From: DASRSS01 sp035765515
Lineage (GTDB): Bacteria; Actinomycetota; Actinomycetes; Mycobacteriales; Jatrophihabitantaceae
Reading direction: 5' to 3'
Assembly (NCBI GenBank): GCA_035765515.1
Contig: DASTXN010000171.1
Coordinates: 3,095 to 67,094 of the forward strand
Length of the DNA: 64,000 bases
Shown: positions 8,190 to 17,218 of the stretch, piece after piece
How the letters are laid out: each line of letters begins with the position of its first letter
Position numbering within the stretch: position 1 is the first letter of the stretch
Translations under genes and position numbers: made by a program
The notes under the pieces: model-generated
Databases searched by the model: none
Told to the model about the DNA's origin: nothing
The model's input: the letters and a program-made list of their open reading frames with translations, nothing else

Positions 8190-9905
8190 CCGTGGCGACG
8201 GCCCGGCGCTGTCGGCTACGGGCTCACGCGGCTGCGTCAGATCGCCCGTCCGCCCATCTCGATCTACGAGCCGCGGCCGGGTGACCTGATCATCGAGCGG
8301 GACGTGCCCGTCCCGATGCGCGACGGCACGGTGCTGCGCGTGAACGTGCACCGGCCTATCGACGGCGACGTCGTGCCCGTGCTCATGTCCGCCCACCCGT
8401 ACGGCAAGGACGATGTCCCGCACCGCGAGGGGCGCCGGCCGCGGATCCCCTTGCAGTATCGGATGATGCGCGCGCCGATGCCGATTCGGCACTCGGACCT
8501 CACCAGCTGGGAAGCGCCCGATCCTGTGTGGTGGGTGAAGCAGGGATACGCGGTGATCAACGCGGACCTGCGAGGAGCCGGCAAGTCCGACGGCGTCTGC
8601 ACCCTGCTGTCCGATCAGGAGGCCGAGGACTATCACGACCTGATCGAGTGGGCCGCCAAGCAGCCGTGGTCGACCGGCGCGGTCGGGATGCTCGGCGTCT
8701 CCTACCTCGCGATGGCGCAGTACAAGACGGCCGCGCTGCGCCCGCCGAGCCTGAAGGCGTTCTGCCCGTGGGAGGGCATGACCGACATCTACCGCGACAT
8801 GATGCGTCCAGGTGGCCTGCTGGAGGACGGCTTTGTGCGGCTCTGGACGGCAGGCACGCGGCGCAAGACCCGGCTGGGCATCGACCTCGGCGAGGGACGA
8901 ATCGCCCACCCGCTGCGCGACGACTGGTGGACCTCGATGGTGGCCGACCTCAAGCACATCCAGACGCCGATGCTGGTGTGCGCCAGCTTCTCGGACAACA
9001 ATGTGCACACCCGCGGGTCCTTTCGCGCCTTCGAGCAGGTCGGTTCGTCGGACAAGTTCGCGTACACGCATCGCGGCGGCAAGTGGTCGGTCTTCTACAG
9101 CGAGGAGGCGCGCAAGGTCCAACTCGCCTTCTTCGACCGGTACCTGCGCGATGCCGACGTGGAGCCGCCGCCGCGGATGCGGCTGGAGGTCCGCGAATCG
9201 CGCGACACCGTGGTCGACGTCCGGGACGAGTCGGAGTGGCCGCTCGCGCGCACCCAGTGGCGTCCGCTGTACCTCGCGCCGCACGGTGTGTTGAGCGACG
9301 AGCCTTCGGTCGAGGACGGTCAGATCACCTTTGCCACAAGGCGCAATGCGGCTGCGTTCACTTTCACTGTGCCCGCAGACCTGGAAGTGACCGGTCCGAT
9401 GGCCGCCCGGTTGTGGGTTTCGGTCGACGGTGCCGACGACGCGGACCTGTGTGTGGGCGTCGAGAAGTGGCGCGGCAACCGGTACGTCGATTTCGAAGGA
9501 TCCTTCGGCTGGGGGCGCGACCGCGTGACCACCGGCTGGCAGAAGCTGTCGCTGCGTGCGCTGGACGAGTTCGCCTCGACTCCCGGCCAGCCGGTGCACG
9601 ACTACCTCGATCCCGCGCCGCTCACGCCCGGCGAGATCGTCCCGGTCGACATCGCGCTCGGCCCGTCCGCGACGCTGTTTCGCGCGGGGGAGTCGCTGCG
9701 CTTCGTCGTCGCGGGGCGCTGGCTGTCGAACCGCAATCCGCTGGCGGGCCAGTTCCCCGCGCACTACCGGCGCGGACCGGCTGCGCGGTGCACGCTGCAC
9801 TGGGGACCGGACCGTCCAGCCCACCTGCTCGTCCCGGTGATCCCGGCTCAAGGGCCCGAGCCGGCGGACGGGTTCGCGCCGAGCACCGGGCTGGCGCCGA
9901 GCTGA
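8157..9905 (+). CDS. CocE/NonD family alpha/beta hydrolase
   Basis: 582 residues. The N-terminal strand region PMRDGTVLRVNVHRP (53-67) and oxyanion-side motif NADLRGAGKSDG precede the nucleophile elbow GMLGVSYLA with Ser182. Candidate acid and base are Asp in CASFSDNNVHTRG and His in YTHRGGKW. The C-terminal third is the PepX-type jelly roll. The family hydrolyses acyl esters or amides, including X-Pro dipeptidyl peptidases and cocaine esterase; the substrate here is unknown. No signal peptide is evident. The first eleven residues are nearly identical to those of the next gene, a secreted RCC1 protein. Confidence 0.88.
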   Translation: MARGSYPVLDRPWRRPGAVGYGLTRLRQIARPPISIYEPRPGDLIIERDVPVPMRDGTVLRVNVHRPIDGDVVPVLMSAHPYGKDDVPHREGRRPRIPLQYRMMRAPMPIRHSDLTSWEAPDPVWWVKQGYAVINADLRGAGKSDGVCTLLSDQEAEDYHDLIEWAAKQPWSTGAVGMLGVSYLAMAQYKTAALRPPSLKAFCPWEGMTDIYRDMMRPGGLLEDGFVRLWTAGTRRKTRLGIDLGEGRIAHPLRDDWWTSMVADLKHIQTPMLVCASFSDNNVHTRGSFRAFEQVGSSDKFAYTHRGGKWSVFYSEEARKVQLAFFDRYLRDADVEPPPRMRLEVRESRDTVVDVRDESEWPLARTQWRPLYLAPHGVLSDEPSVEDGQITFATRRNAAAFTFTVPADLEVTGPMAARLWVSVDGADDADLCVGVEKWRGNRYVDFEGSFGWGRDRVTTGWQKLSLRALDEFASTPGQPVHDYLDPAPLTPGEIVPVDIALGPSATLFRAGESLRFVVAGRWLSNRNPLAGQFPAHYRRGPAARCTLHWGPDRPAHLLVPVIPAQGPEPADGFAPSTGLAPS

Positions 9906-9958
9906 CCGCCCGATCTCGTGATCCGTTCGAAGATGATCGGGCGCGACGGCGGAAATTA

Positions 9959-10049
9959 CCCTACGGTGTCCTGCGATGCGTGGCGGCCACGTGTCCTAGG
10001 ACGTAGGAGCATTTCGATGGCTCGTGGTTCGTTTCCGGTGCTGCACCGT
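9959..10049 (+). repeat. leader/promoter duplicate, copy 2
   Basis: Second copy of the 8103-8189 leader: CCCTACGGTG at 9959, CTGCGATGCG at 9970, a GTAGGAGC ribosome site and codons for MARGSFPVLHR from ATG 10017. The spacing between the conserved CCCTACGGTG and the ATG is 58 nt here and 54 nt in copy 1. Conservation of both the non-coding part and the codons shows the start of the RCC1 protein is ATG 10017, not the upstream in-frame ATG at 9918. Confidence 0.75.
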
Positions 10050-13000
10050 CGTGCGGGAGGGCGTCGCCGATGGATAGCGCTCGTGTGTGCCCCACTCTCG
10101 GTGATCAGCCTGTGCAGCGTGATCACCGCGGCGACTGCGGACACGGCAGCGGCTGTCGCGACGGCCGAACAAGGTCCTACCGTCATCGCGAGCTGGGGTC
10201 AGTTCCAGGAATCCAGGTACACCGCGACCGCGGTGCCGCCGACCACGGACTTGCCGGTGGGGGTCGAGGCCTCGGCGTTGGCCGCGGGCGGAGACTTCGC
10301 TATGGCACTCGGGTCAGACGGCGCCGTCTATACCTGGGGCTACAACGCTGCGGGCGAGCTGGGCACCGCGCAGGCCCTCGGCAGCCTTACTCCGATCTTT
10401 GATCCCGTCCGCGTGGTGTTGCCGAACGGTGCCACGGCGACGTCGATCGCGGCGAGCTCCACGGGAGGCTTAGGTCCGGGTAGGGCCTTCGCGGTGGGAT
10501 CGGACGGCGTCGCCTACTACTGGGGCGCCCGGGACTACTGCCACAGCGCGAACACCGACGTGCCCGTCGCCCTGCCACTACCTGCCGGGGTGCGGGCGCG
10601 GGAAGTGGCGGGCAACGCGTTGGCCACCTTCGTGCTGGGCGATGACGGCAACGTCTACTCGACCGGGAACAACTATCTCGGGAACCTGGGAACCGGCTCG
10701 ACCGAGTCGCAGGACTGCACACCGAGCCGGGTCGCGTTGCCCAGCGGCGTCACGGCCACCGCGATCGATGCTGGCTCGCAGTTCGCGCTGGCGGTGGGTT
10801 CGGACGGCCATCTCTACGCCTGGGGTGACAACTCCCAGGGGCAACTGGGCATGGGGTTCACGACTGGCGGCGACCAGAGCACCCCGGTTTGGGTCAGGAT
10901 TCCAGACGGGGCTCCGACCGCGATCGCGGCCGGCAACGCGCACGGTCTCGCCGTGGGCTCGGACGGGCGCCTCTATGGCTGGGGCGAGAACGCATTCGGC
11001 GCGGTGGGCGACGGCTCGACTCTCGACCGGACCGCACCTGTCCCGGTCGGATTGCCGGATGGCGTGACGCCGACCGCGATAGCTGCGAACAACCAGTCGC
11101 TGGCCCTCGGTTCGGACGGTCGGCTGTACGGCTGGGGCTACAACTACAACGGTGAACTGGGTGACACCGCCACCACCACGCGCCTCACGCCCCAACCCGT
11201 TGCGCTGCCGGACGGCGCTAGGACGGAGGCCATTGCGGCCGGGGTCGGCTTCACCCTCGCGCTCGTTGACGCAATCGCGCCGCAGTTCACGCGAGCGACG
11301 CCTCCGACGACGGCAACCGCAGGCTCCAGCCTGGACTACACCTTCGGCGCCTCGGGACTGCCGGCTCCGTCCTACCGGCTTGCTGACGCAGCGCCGTCCT
11401 GGCTGCACATCGACGCGTCCAGCGGTGAGCTGACCGGAACCCTGCCGTCCGACGCCAGCACGTTCAGTTTCTCGGTGACCGCGACGAACCTGGCAGGCAC
11501 GGCGACGGCAGGTCCGTTCACCGTGACGGTGCCACTGCACCCTGTCGAGGTGTCGGGAACGGTCGACGGTGCCGGTCGCCCGGTTGCTGACGCCCTCGTC
11601 GACGTCTGTGTTGCGGGCGGATCGGTGTGTCAGCACGCGACGACCGACGGGAACGGCGCGTTCACGGTGATGATGACCCCGAACACCGCTGTGGAGGTGA
11701 CGGCATATCCGCCGCAGGGCAGCGGGCTGGATACAGGTAGCTCCGGAGAGCTGTTCGTCCCGACCTCCGGCCTGGACGCGGTCGCTGTGCACCTGCCGGC
11801 CCTGACTACGTTGGGTGCTGGCATCTCGGTGACCTCCGGGCAGGTGGGCACCACAGCCGGAGGCCAGCCGGTCTTCCACTGGGCGCAGGCGGCGACCCTG
11901 CGGGCCAGCAACTGCGCGAACGGGACCGGCGTGATGACCCTCGTCGGCGAGAACACGTCCACGGGCCAGTACGAGTACCACGCCTACCCCCTCACCGAAG
12001 ATCCGGCCGGATCGGGCGGGTACACAGGCACGCTGCCACCGCAGTACCCGATCCACGGACCGGTCGAGATCAAGCAGACGGTGACCTGCGCCGGCCAGTC
12101 CGAGGTGGAGCCACAGTCCGGTCTGACCGCCGGCGGGGAGAGCATCACGATCTCCGGAGCGGGCGTAGGCGGTGCCACCGCGGTCCAGTTCGGCACCGTC
12201 GCGGCCACCGATCTGCAGTCCGTCTCGGACGACCTGCTGACCGCCACCGCGCCGCCCGGATCAGGCACGGTCCCGGTCGAGGTCACCCTGGCGTCGGGCG
12301 ACACCGTGGCGGCCGGGGAGTACACCTACGTCGCCGCGAATGACGTGCCCGGCCTGGATCAGGCGAGCTACCAAGCCGCCACTGACGCCACGACCGCGTC
12401 CGGCCCGGCGCCGCAAGCGCAGGTGCAGCCGGACTCGGCCGGGGCCGTCCGCCTGACTGCGCATTCCGCGACGCCGCGGTCCGGGTTGTTGGCCGACACG
12501 AGTTCGAACTCGGACACGCTCGCCACGATCGCCAAGTGGGTCTACAAGAACTTCCCCGGCGGTGCGGCGGCCACGCTGCGCAGCGCGATCGCCACCGCGA
12601 TGCTCGCGGCGAAGCCGACCTGTGACAGCGATCGGGCCGCGTTGAAGGCGTCGGTGCACCTGCTGGTGGCGGCTGCGGTGATGACTGCCATCGCCGACAT
12701 CAGCCCGCTCCTTGTGGTCGGCGCGGAGGCGCTGCTGAGCGCGTTGGTGGACCCGATCATCGCCGGATTGCTGGAACCGGCGGTGGCCTTCCTGGTCGCG
12801 AAGCTCGTCGGGGTGATCCTCAACAAGATGATCGACGCCATGCTTGACGCGGCGATCGACGCGGTGCTCGGTCGGTGCCCGAACCACCAGACCAACGCGC
12901 TCATCGACCCGTCCGGCACTGTCCTGGACACCAACGGCAATCCGGTCAGCGGTGCCACGGTGACGATCCTGCGCTCGGACACCGAGGCCGGCCCCTTCAC

Positions 13001-14120
13001 CGTTGTGGACGCGACCCAGCCGGGCATCGAGCCGGCGATCAACCCCGAGATCAGCAATGCGGACGGAGTGTTCCACTGGGACGTGCGCTCGGGTTATTAC
13101 GAGGTGCGCGCACGCAAGGCGGGATGCACGGTTCCCGGCCACGCCGATCAGGACACAGCCACGACCGGCCCGCTGCCGGTTCCGCCGCCGCAGGTCGGGC
13201 TGACCCTCACGCTGGCCTGTCCGGACGAACTCCCGGCGCCGACTCCGACCGTGACCGCGCTGACCGTGGCCACCGGCCCACCGTCCGGCGGAACCGACGT
13301 GGTCGTGTCGGGCAGCGGCTTCGCCCCGGGAGCGACGGTGACTGTGGGCGGCGCGCCGGCCACGACCGTGACGTACCTGGGTCCGAACGCGCTCGAACTC
13401 ACCACGCCGGCCCACTCGGCGGGTCCGGCTGACGTCGTGGTGCACACCGCCGGTGGAGACAGCGCGACCAATGGCGCGGATCGGTTCAGCTACGGCACGG
13501 TCCCGCTGGTGACCGCGTTGAGCGTGACGAGCGGCCCGGTCACCGGGGGCACCGTCGTGACCATCACCGGCAGCGGGTTCACCGGCGCGACAGCGGTCGC
13601 CTTCGGCGGCATGCCGGGCAGCGATCTGAGCGTCAGCTCCGACACCCAGTTGACGGTCACCACTCCGGCTGTCAGCTCCGGTGGCGCGGTGGACGTCAAG
13701 GTCATCACTCCGATCGGGGCCAATCCCGCCGGCGACCCGGCGAGGTTCACCTACATTGACCTGCCCGCACCGGTTTGCTCGGCTGTGACAGCCACGGCTC
13801 GGCCCAAGCGCGACACGACCGTCCAGCTGTCCTGTGCCGGCGAGGACGTCGTCTATGACCTGCCCGGTCAGCCGGACCACGGAACGCTGTCCGGTCTGGA
13901 CGCCACGACCGGAACGATCACGTACACCGCCGCCGCCAAATACGTCGGCACGGAGACGTTCACGTACACCGCGCACAACGCGGGCGGCACGTCCGTTCCC
14001 GTCACCGTGACCGTCACCATCACGCACCGGAACACCGGCAACCATGGGCAGAGCGGCAGCCACCGGAACAGCGGCAACAAGGGCGGGAACGCCCCGGGTG
14101 GTGACCAGGACGGCGGTTAG
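10017..14120 (+). CDS. secreted RCC1-repeat protein with Ig-like, IPT/TIG and carboxypeptidase-regulatory-like domains
   Basis: 1367 residues. A basic N-terminus and hydrophobic segment (WIALVCAPLSVISLCSVI) form a signal peptide. Residues about 45-415 carry RCC1 propeller repeats with recurring LGSDGRLYGWG motifs. Then come a putative Ig domain (420-505), a carboxypeptidase-regulatory-like domain (508-580), an IPT/TIG domain (about 700-765), an Ala-rich hydrophobic helical segment (834-955), a second regulatory-like domain, two more IPT/TIG domains and a terminal Ig-like domain. The tail is a hydrophilic Gly/Asn/His/Ser-rich stretch with no LPxTG. Probably an extracellular adhesin- or scaffold-like protein; function unknown. 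Confidence 0.85.
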   Translation: MARGSFPVLHRRAGGRRRWIALVCAPLSVISLCSVITAATADTAAAVATAEQGPTVIASWGQFQESRYTATAVPPTTDLPVGVEASALAAGGDFAMALGSDGAVYTWGYNAAGELGTAQALGSLTPIFDPVRVVLPNGATATSIAASSTGGLGPGRAFAVGSDGVAYYWGARDYCHSANTDVPVALPLPAGVRAREVAGNALATFVLGDDGNVYSTGNNYLGNLGTGSTESQDCTPSRVALPSGVTATAIDAGSQFALAVGSDGHLYAWGDNSQGQLGMGFTTGGDQSTPVWVRIPDGAPTAIAAGNAHGLAVGSDGRLYGWGENAFGAVGDGSTLDRTAPVPVGLPDGVTPTAIAANNQSLALGSDGRLYGWGYNYNGELGDTATTTRLTPQPVALPDGARTEAIAAGVGFTLALVDAIAPQFTRATPPTTATAGSSLDYTFGASGLPAPSYRLADAAPSWLHIDASSGELTGTLPSDASTFSFSVTATNLAGTATAGPFTVTVPLHPVEVSGTVDGAGRPVADALVDVCVAGGSVCQHATTDGNGAFTVMMTPNTAVEVTAYPPQGSGLDTGSSGELFVPTSGLDAVAVHLPALTTLGAGISVTSGQVGTTAGGQPVFHWAQAATLRASNCANGTGVMTLVGENTSTGQYEYHAYPLTEDPAGSGGYTGTLPPQYPIHGPVEIKQTVTCAGQSEVEPQSGLTAGGESITISGAGVGGATAVQFGTVAATDLQSVSDDLLTATAPPGSGTVPVEVTLASGDTVAAGEYTYVAANDVPGLDQASYQAATDATTASGPAPQAQVQPDSAGAVRLTAHSATPRSGLLADTSSNSDTLATIAKWVYKNFPGGAAATLRSAIATAMLAAKPTCDSDRAALKASVHLLVAAAVMTAIADISPLLVVGAEALLSALVDPIIAGLLEPAVAFLVAKLVGVILNKMIDAMLDAAIDAVLGRCPNHQTNALIDPSGTVLDTNGNPVSGATVTILRSDTEAGPFTVVDATQPGIEPAINPEISNADGVFHWDVRSGYYEVRARKAGCTVPGHADQDTATTGPLPVPPPQVGLTLTLACPDELPAPTPTVTALTVATGPPSGGTDVVVSGSGFAPGATVTVGGAPATTVTYLGPNALELTTPAHSAGPADVVVHTAGGDSATNGADRFSYGTVPLVTALSVTSGPVTGGTVVTITGSGFTGATAVAFGGMPGSDLSVSSDTQLTVTTPAVSSGGAVDVKVITPIGANPAGDPARFTYIDLPAPVCSAVTATARPKRDTTVQLSCAGEDVVYDLPGQPDHGTLSGLDATTGTITYTAAAKYVGTETFTYTAHNAGGTSVPVTVTVTITHRNTGNHGQSGSHRNSGNKGGNAPGGDQDGG

Positions 14121-14179
14121 CAGCGTGCCGCTGAACTACGCCCGTCGACAGGGCATCCGCCGGACGACCGGGGGTTCAC

Positions 14180-14866
14180 TCACGCCACGGTGAAGCCACC
14201 GTCCACCGGCAGGATCGTGCCCGTCACCAATCCGGCGTGCACGAGATAGCTGACCGCGTCGGCGACGTCCGCCGCGGTGCCGACCCTGCCGACGGGCACG
14301 CCGGCCGCCGCGGACTCGAACTGGGCCCGACGCTGGTCCTCGGGAAGGAACGACCACCATGCGGTGTCGACGACGCCCGGGCTCACCGCGTTCACCCGGA
14401 CCGGGGCGAGTTCTGCGGCCAGCGGTGACACCATGCGCTCGATCGCGCCGTTGACCGCAGCGAGGGTGACGGTCTGCGGCAGGGCCGAGCGCGCGCTGGC
14501 CGCGGAAATCATCGTGATCGACTCGACGACCTGCGCCTGCTGGATCGCGTAGAGGTACGCGAAGAGCTTTGCGCTGAAGGCAGTCTGGACGTCGTCCATG
14601 CCGATCTGGCGGATCGGACCGAGGCCGACGGGTCCCGGGCTGAACGCGAGCACGAGGTGCTCGAACGAGCCGTAGTTGGCGAAGAACGCGGCCACCGCTT
14701 CGCGATCGGTGCTGTCGAGCCGTTCGGCGGCCGCGAACCGACCCTCGACGGCAGCCAGCTTCGCCGGGTCCCGGCCGGTGACAGTGACCTTGGCGCCGGC
14801 GTCCGTGAGCCTCTCGGCAGTCGCCAGTCCGATGCCGGACGTACCGCCCATTACCAGTGCACGCAT
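14180..14866 (-). CDS. SDR-family oxidoreductase with atypical catalytic residues
   Basis: 228 residues starting at MRALVMGGTSGIGLATAERL. The glycine-rich loop GGTSGIG is at 7-13, and the C-terminal VNAVSPGVVDT and GTILPVDGGF motifs are classical SDR. The active-site Tyr and Lys are not seen: where classical members read YxxxK, this protein reads LAAVN within TVTLAAVNGAIERM. The catalytic Ser in MISAAS is kept. This substitution suggests changed chemistry or a binding role. It is divergent from a TetR gene with a palindrome in between, so probably repressed by it. Confidence 0.85.
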   Translation of the reverse strand: MRALVMGGTSGIGLATAERLTDAGAKVTVTGRDPAKLAAVEGRFAAAERLDSTDREAVAAFFANYGSFEHLVLAFSPGPVGLGPIRQIGMDDVQTAFSAKLFAYLYAIQQAQVVESITMISAASARSALPQTVTLAAVNGAIERMVSPLAAELAPVRVNAVSPGVVDTAWWSFLPEDQRRAQFESAAAGVPVGRVGTAADVADAVSYLVHAGLVTGTILPVDGGFTVA

Positions 14867-14897
14867 GGTGTTGCCTTTCGTAGTTCCGAACCATGTC

Positions 14898-14917
14898 GTC
14901 TCGATACTATACGAGAC
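14898..14917. promoter_or_regulatory. TetR operator palindrome between SDR and TetR genes
   Basis: GTCTCG-atactata-CGAGAC is a 6-8-6 inverted repeat in the 74-bp gap between the divergent SDR gene (start 14866) and the TetR gene (start 14941). The AT-rich centre stands out from the surrounding GC-rich sequence and could overlap both promoters. Confidence 0.65.
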
Positions 14918-14940
14918 CGGGAGTCTTGTAATATCGCTGC

Positions 14941-15525
14941 ATGACCGAGGAGCGACGATCGCCCGGACGGCCACGCAGCCAGAGTTCGCGCGAAGCGATC
15001 CTCACGGCCGCGATCCAACTGGTTGCCGAGGTCGGGTACGCCGGCCTCACCATTGACGGACTCGCGAGCCGGGCCGGCGTCGGCAAGCAGACGATCTACC
15101 GCTGGTGGGCGTCCAAGGCGGATGTGCTGCTGGAGGCGGGCGCCGCGCTGGCCGACGTGCGCGTGCCCGTGCAGGACCGCGGCAGCTACGAGGCCGACCT
15201 GCGGGCGTTCCTCAAGGCGAGCTACCGGATCGTCAACCAGCCGCAGATGGCCGATCTGTTGCGCGCGGTCATGGCCGAGGCTCAGCTCAATCCCGACTTC
15301 GGTGACCGCTTCCGATCGGGGTTCCTGCAGCGGCGGCGCGAGGCGCTGGCCGTCATCACCGCTCGTGCTCGCGACCGCGGTGACCTGCCGGAGCGGCCCG
15401 CTCCGGGAACTGTCGCCGACGTCGTCTTCGGCACCATCTGGTACCGCGTGCTGGCGACGCGCCAGGCTTTCGACAAGCGGCTCGTCGAGGACCTGATCAC
15501 GGTGCTGGTCCCACCTGTCGCCTAG
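14941..15525 (+). CDS. TetR-family transcriptional regulator
   Basis: 194 residues. Helix-turn-helix at about residues 15-58: SREAILTAAIQLVAEVGYAG, LTIDGLASRAGVGKQTIYRW. The C-terminal domain (LRAFLKASYRIVNQPQMADLLRAVMAEAQ) matches the TetR_C type found in many actinobacterial repressors of SDR and efflux genes. Its stop codon overlaps that of the convergent MFS transporter gene (CTAG, 15522-15525). Likely controls the divergent SDR and itself through the 14898 palindrome. Confidence 0.93.
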   Translation: MTEERRSPGRPRSQSSREAILTAAIQLVAEVGYAGLTIDGLASRAGVGKQTIYRWWASKADVLLEAGAALADVRVPVQDRGSYEADLRAFLKASYRIVNQPQMADLLRAVMAEAQLNPDFGDRFRSGFLQRRREALAVITARARDRGDLPERPAPGTVADVVFGTIWYRVLATRQAFDKRLVEDLITVLVPPVA

Positions 15526-16763
15526 GCGTCCGGTCCGGTGCTGAGGACGGTGGACGCGGTGAGCGAGCGTTCGGTCCGCCACGCGCGGCTGACAGCCATG
15601 AGCACTGACGCGGCGAACGCCCACGCGGCTGCCCCGACGAGAGCCCACGACGCGCTCGCGTGTTGGGCGACCACGCCGTAGAGCGTGCTCAGCGCGAGCG
15701 TGGGAAGGGTGACGGCGAGGTTGAGCACCGCCTGGATCCGCACCTGGCTCCCGTCGGGGCTGGCGGACAGGATCCGCGGAACGGCGTGAGCGTTGAACAC
15801 GACCAGTCCGAGCCCGACGGCGCCGGCGGCCACGCATGCGACCCACACCGTCGGCGCACCAGCAGCAAGCGCCAGTCCGGCGCACGCGAGCAGCGGCCCA
15901 CCGATCAACGGGACCTGCGCGCGTTCCAACGCCCCACGCGCCGCGACCGTCAGCCCTACTGCCAAGGCAGCGGTCATGAAGGCTGCTTCCATCAGTCCCG
16001 CGCTGCTCGACGACCATCCGTTGCCGCGGCACAGCAGCGGGAACAACAGCATCGTTGCCGGAGCGGTCCCAGCTACGAGCGCGGCCAGGGCGAGCATCAA
16101 CGGCACGAGCGTTCGGTGACCTCCGGCCTCACGAAGGCCGTGCCAGGCCTGGCGAAGGCCGACCTGAGGGGTATCGGGTGCGCGCGCAGCTCTCGGCGGG
16201 ACGACAAGCAGCACGACGACGACGATCACCAGGAAGCTGACAGAGTTGAGCGCGACCAGCCAGCTCAATCCGATCCAGGCAAGCAGCGCGCCGCCGATCG
16301 CCGGGCCGGCTATCCGTGCGAGCTGCAGTCCACTGCTGGTCGTCGCCATGATGCGCGCAAGCTGGTCGTCGCTGACGAACAGGCGGGGGAACACACCCGC
16401 CGCCGGGAGGTAGAAGGCCGAGGCCACGCCCAGCAGGCAGCCGACCACCACGAGCGACGCGGCCGACGGGCCGCGCACCCCGAACCAGATCGCCGCTAAC
16501 GAGGTCACGAACAACATCGATGTGTCGCAGACGAGCATGACCTGGCGGGGACCGAAGCGATCGCCCAACGACCCGCCGCCGAGCAGCAGAACTGCGCGGC
16601 AGAACACGATTGAAGTGGCGACGAGTCCGGCTGTCGTGCCGCCGAGTCCGGTGGCCGTCCAAATGATCGCGAACGCCATCACGGTGGAGCCGAGTTCGGA
16701 GGACACCGCGCCGCCGAGCCACGCCCAGTAGTCGCGGCCCGGCCGCATCAGGGCATCCGCCAT
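15522..16763 (-). CDS. MFS transporter
   Basis: 413 residues with about twelve hydrophobic segments. The loop between TM2 and TM3 reads GGSLGDRFGPRQV, the MFS signature, and the N-terminus GRDYWAWLGGAVSSELGSTV is typical of the enterobactin-exporter-like/MFS_3 group of single-polypeptide exporters. It is convergent with the TetR gene, sharing 4 bp at the stop codons. Substrate is unknown; the group often exports siderophores or macrolides. Confidence 0.9.
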   Translation of the reverse strand: MADALMRPGRDYWAWLGGAVSSELGSTVMAFAIIWTATGLGGTTAGLVATSIVFCRAVLLLGGGSLGDRFGPRQVMLVCDTSMLFVTSLAAIWFGVRGPSAASLVVVGCLLGVASAFYLPAAGVFPRLFVSDDQLARIMATTSSGLQLARIAGPAIGGALLAWIGLSWLVALNSVSFLVIVVVVLLVVPPRAARAPDTPQVGLRQAWHGLREAGGHRTLVPLMLALAALVAGTAPATMLLFPLLCRGNGWSSSSAGLMEAAFMTAALAVGLTVAARGALERAQVPLIGGPLLACAGLALAAGAPTVWVACVAAGAVGLGLVVFNAHAVPRILSASPDGSQVRIQAVLNLAVTLPTLALSTLYGVVAQHASASWALVGAAAWAFAASVLMAVSRAWRTERSLTASTVLSTGPDA

Positions 16764-16851
16764 CCAGCGAGACTAGCCAGCTACAGCCCACCGGGCATGG
16801 AACCTACTGGCGGGTGCTCTTAGTGGTACGGCGCGGGCACCCGCGCCGCGG

Positions 16852-17049
16852 TCATTGCACTGGCGTGCCGGTCCCGTCCGGCGTGGTCGCCGCGGGCGCT
16901 CGCGTGGTCGTGGCCCGTGCGAGCAGAGTCGCGGCGGGCACCTCGATCTGATGCGTCGAGCGCGCGTGCTGCTGGGCCGCGCTGACGAAGGTGGCTTCGT
17001 CGGTACCGGTTGCCAGGAAGCCACACTCGCAGCGCAGTTCGATCGCCAT
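16852..17049 (-). CDS. small DUF1059-like protein
   Basis: 65 residues. The first 35 residues (CECGFLATGTDEATFVSAAQ, QHARSTHQI) match the DUF1059 pattern of a paired-Cys motif, a gap, then HA..H. Two Cys and two His could form a small metal site. The C-terminal half is a low-complexity Ala/Thr-rich tail. Family function is unknown. An inverted repeat (17052-17061 and 17088-17097) lies just upstream of the start and may be its control site. Confidence 0.65.
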   Translation of the reverse strand: MAIELRCECGFLATGTDEATFVSAAQQHARSTHQIEVPAATLLARATTTRAPAATTPDGTGTPVQ

Positions 17050-17051
17050 CG

Positions 17052-17097
17052 GCGCCTACCGCCTTGCCAGCCAGGGATAGCCGCCCACGGTAGGCGC
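17052..17097. repeat. inverted repeat upstream of the DUF1059 gene
   Basis: GCGCCTACCG at 17052-17061 and CGGTAGGCGC at 17088-17097 are perfect reverse complements with a 26-nt spacer, in the gap between the DUF1059 gene and the SARP regulator. It could be an operator or cruciform; no protein can be assigned. Confidence 0.5.
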
Positions 17098-17218
17098 GGA
17101 GCGCAGGTGGATCGCAGTCACCGAGCGTGTATTACGGCGATCCAACGTTAGTTTGACGAGGTGGGGTAAGTCGGGCATCATGCCCTCGCCCGTTCGAGTC
17201 GGGGCAGGGGGTGCATTG

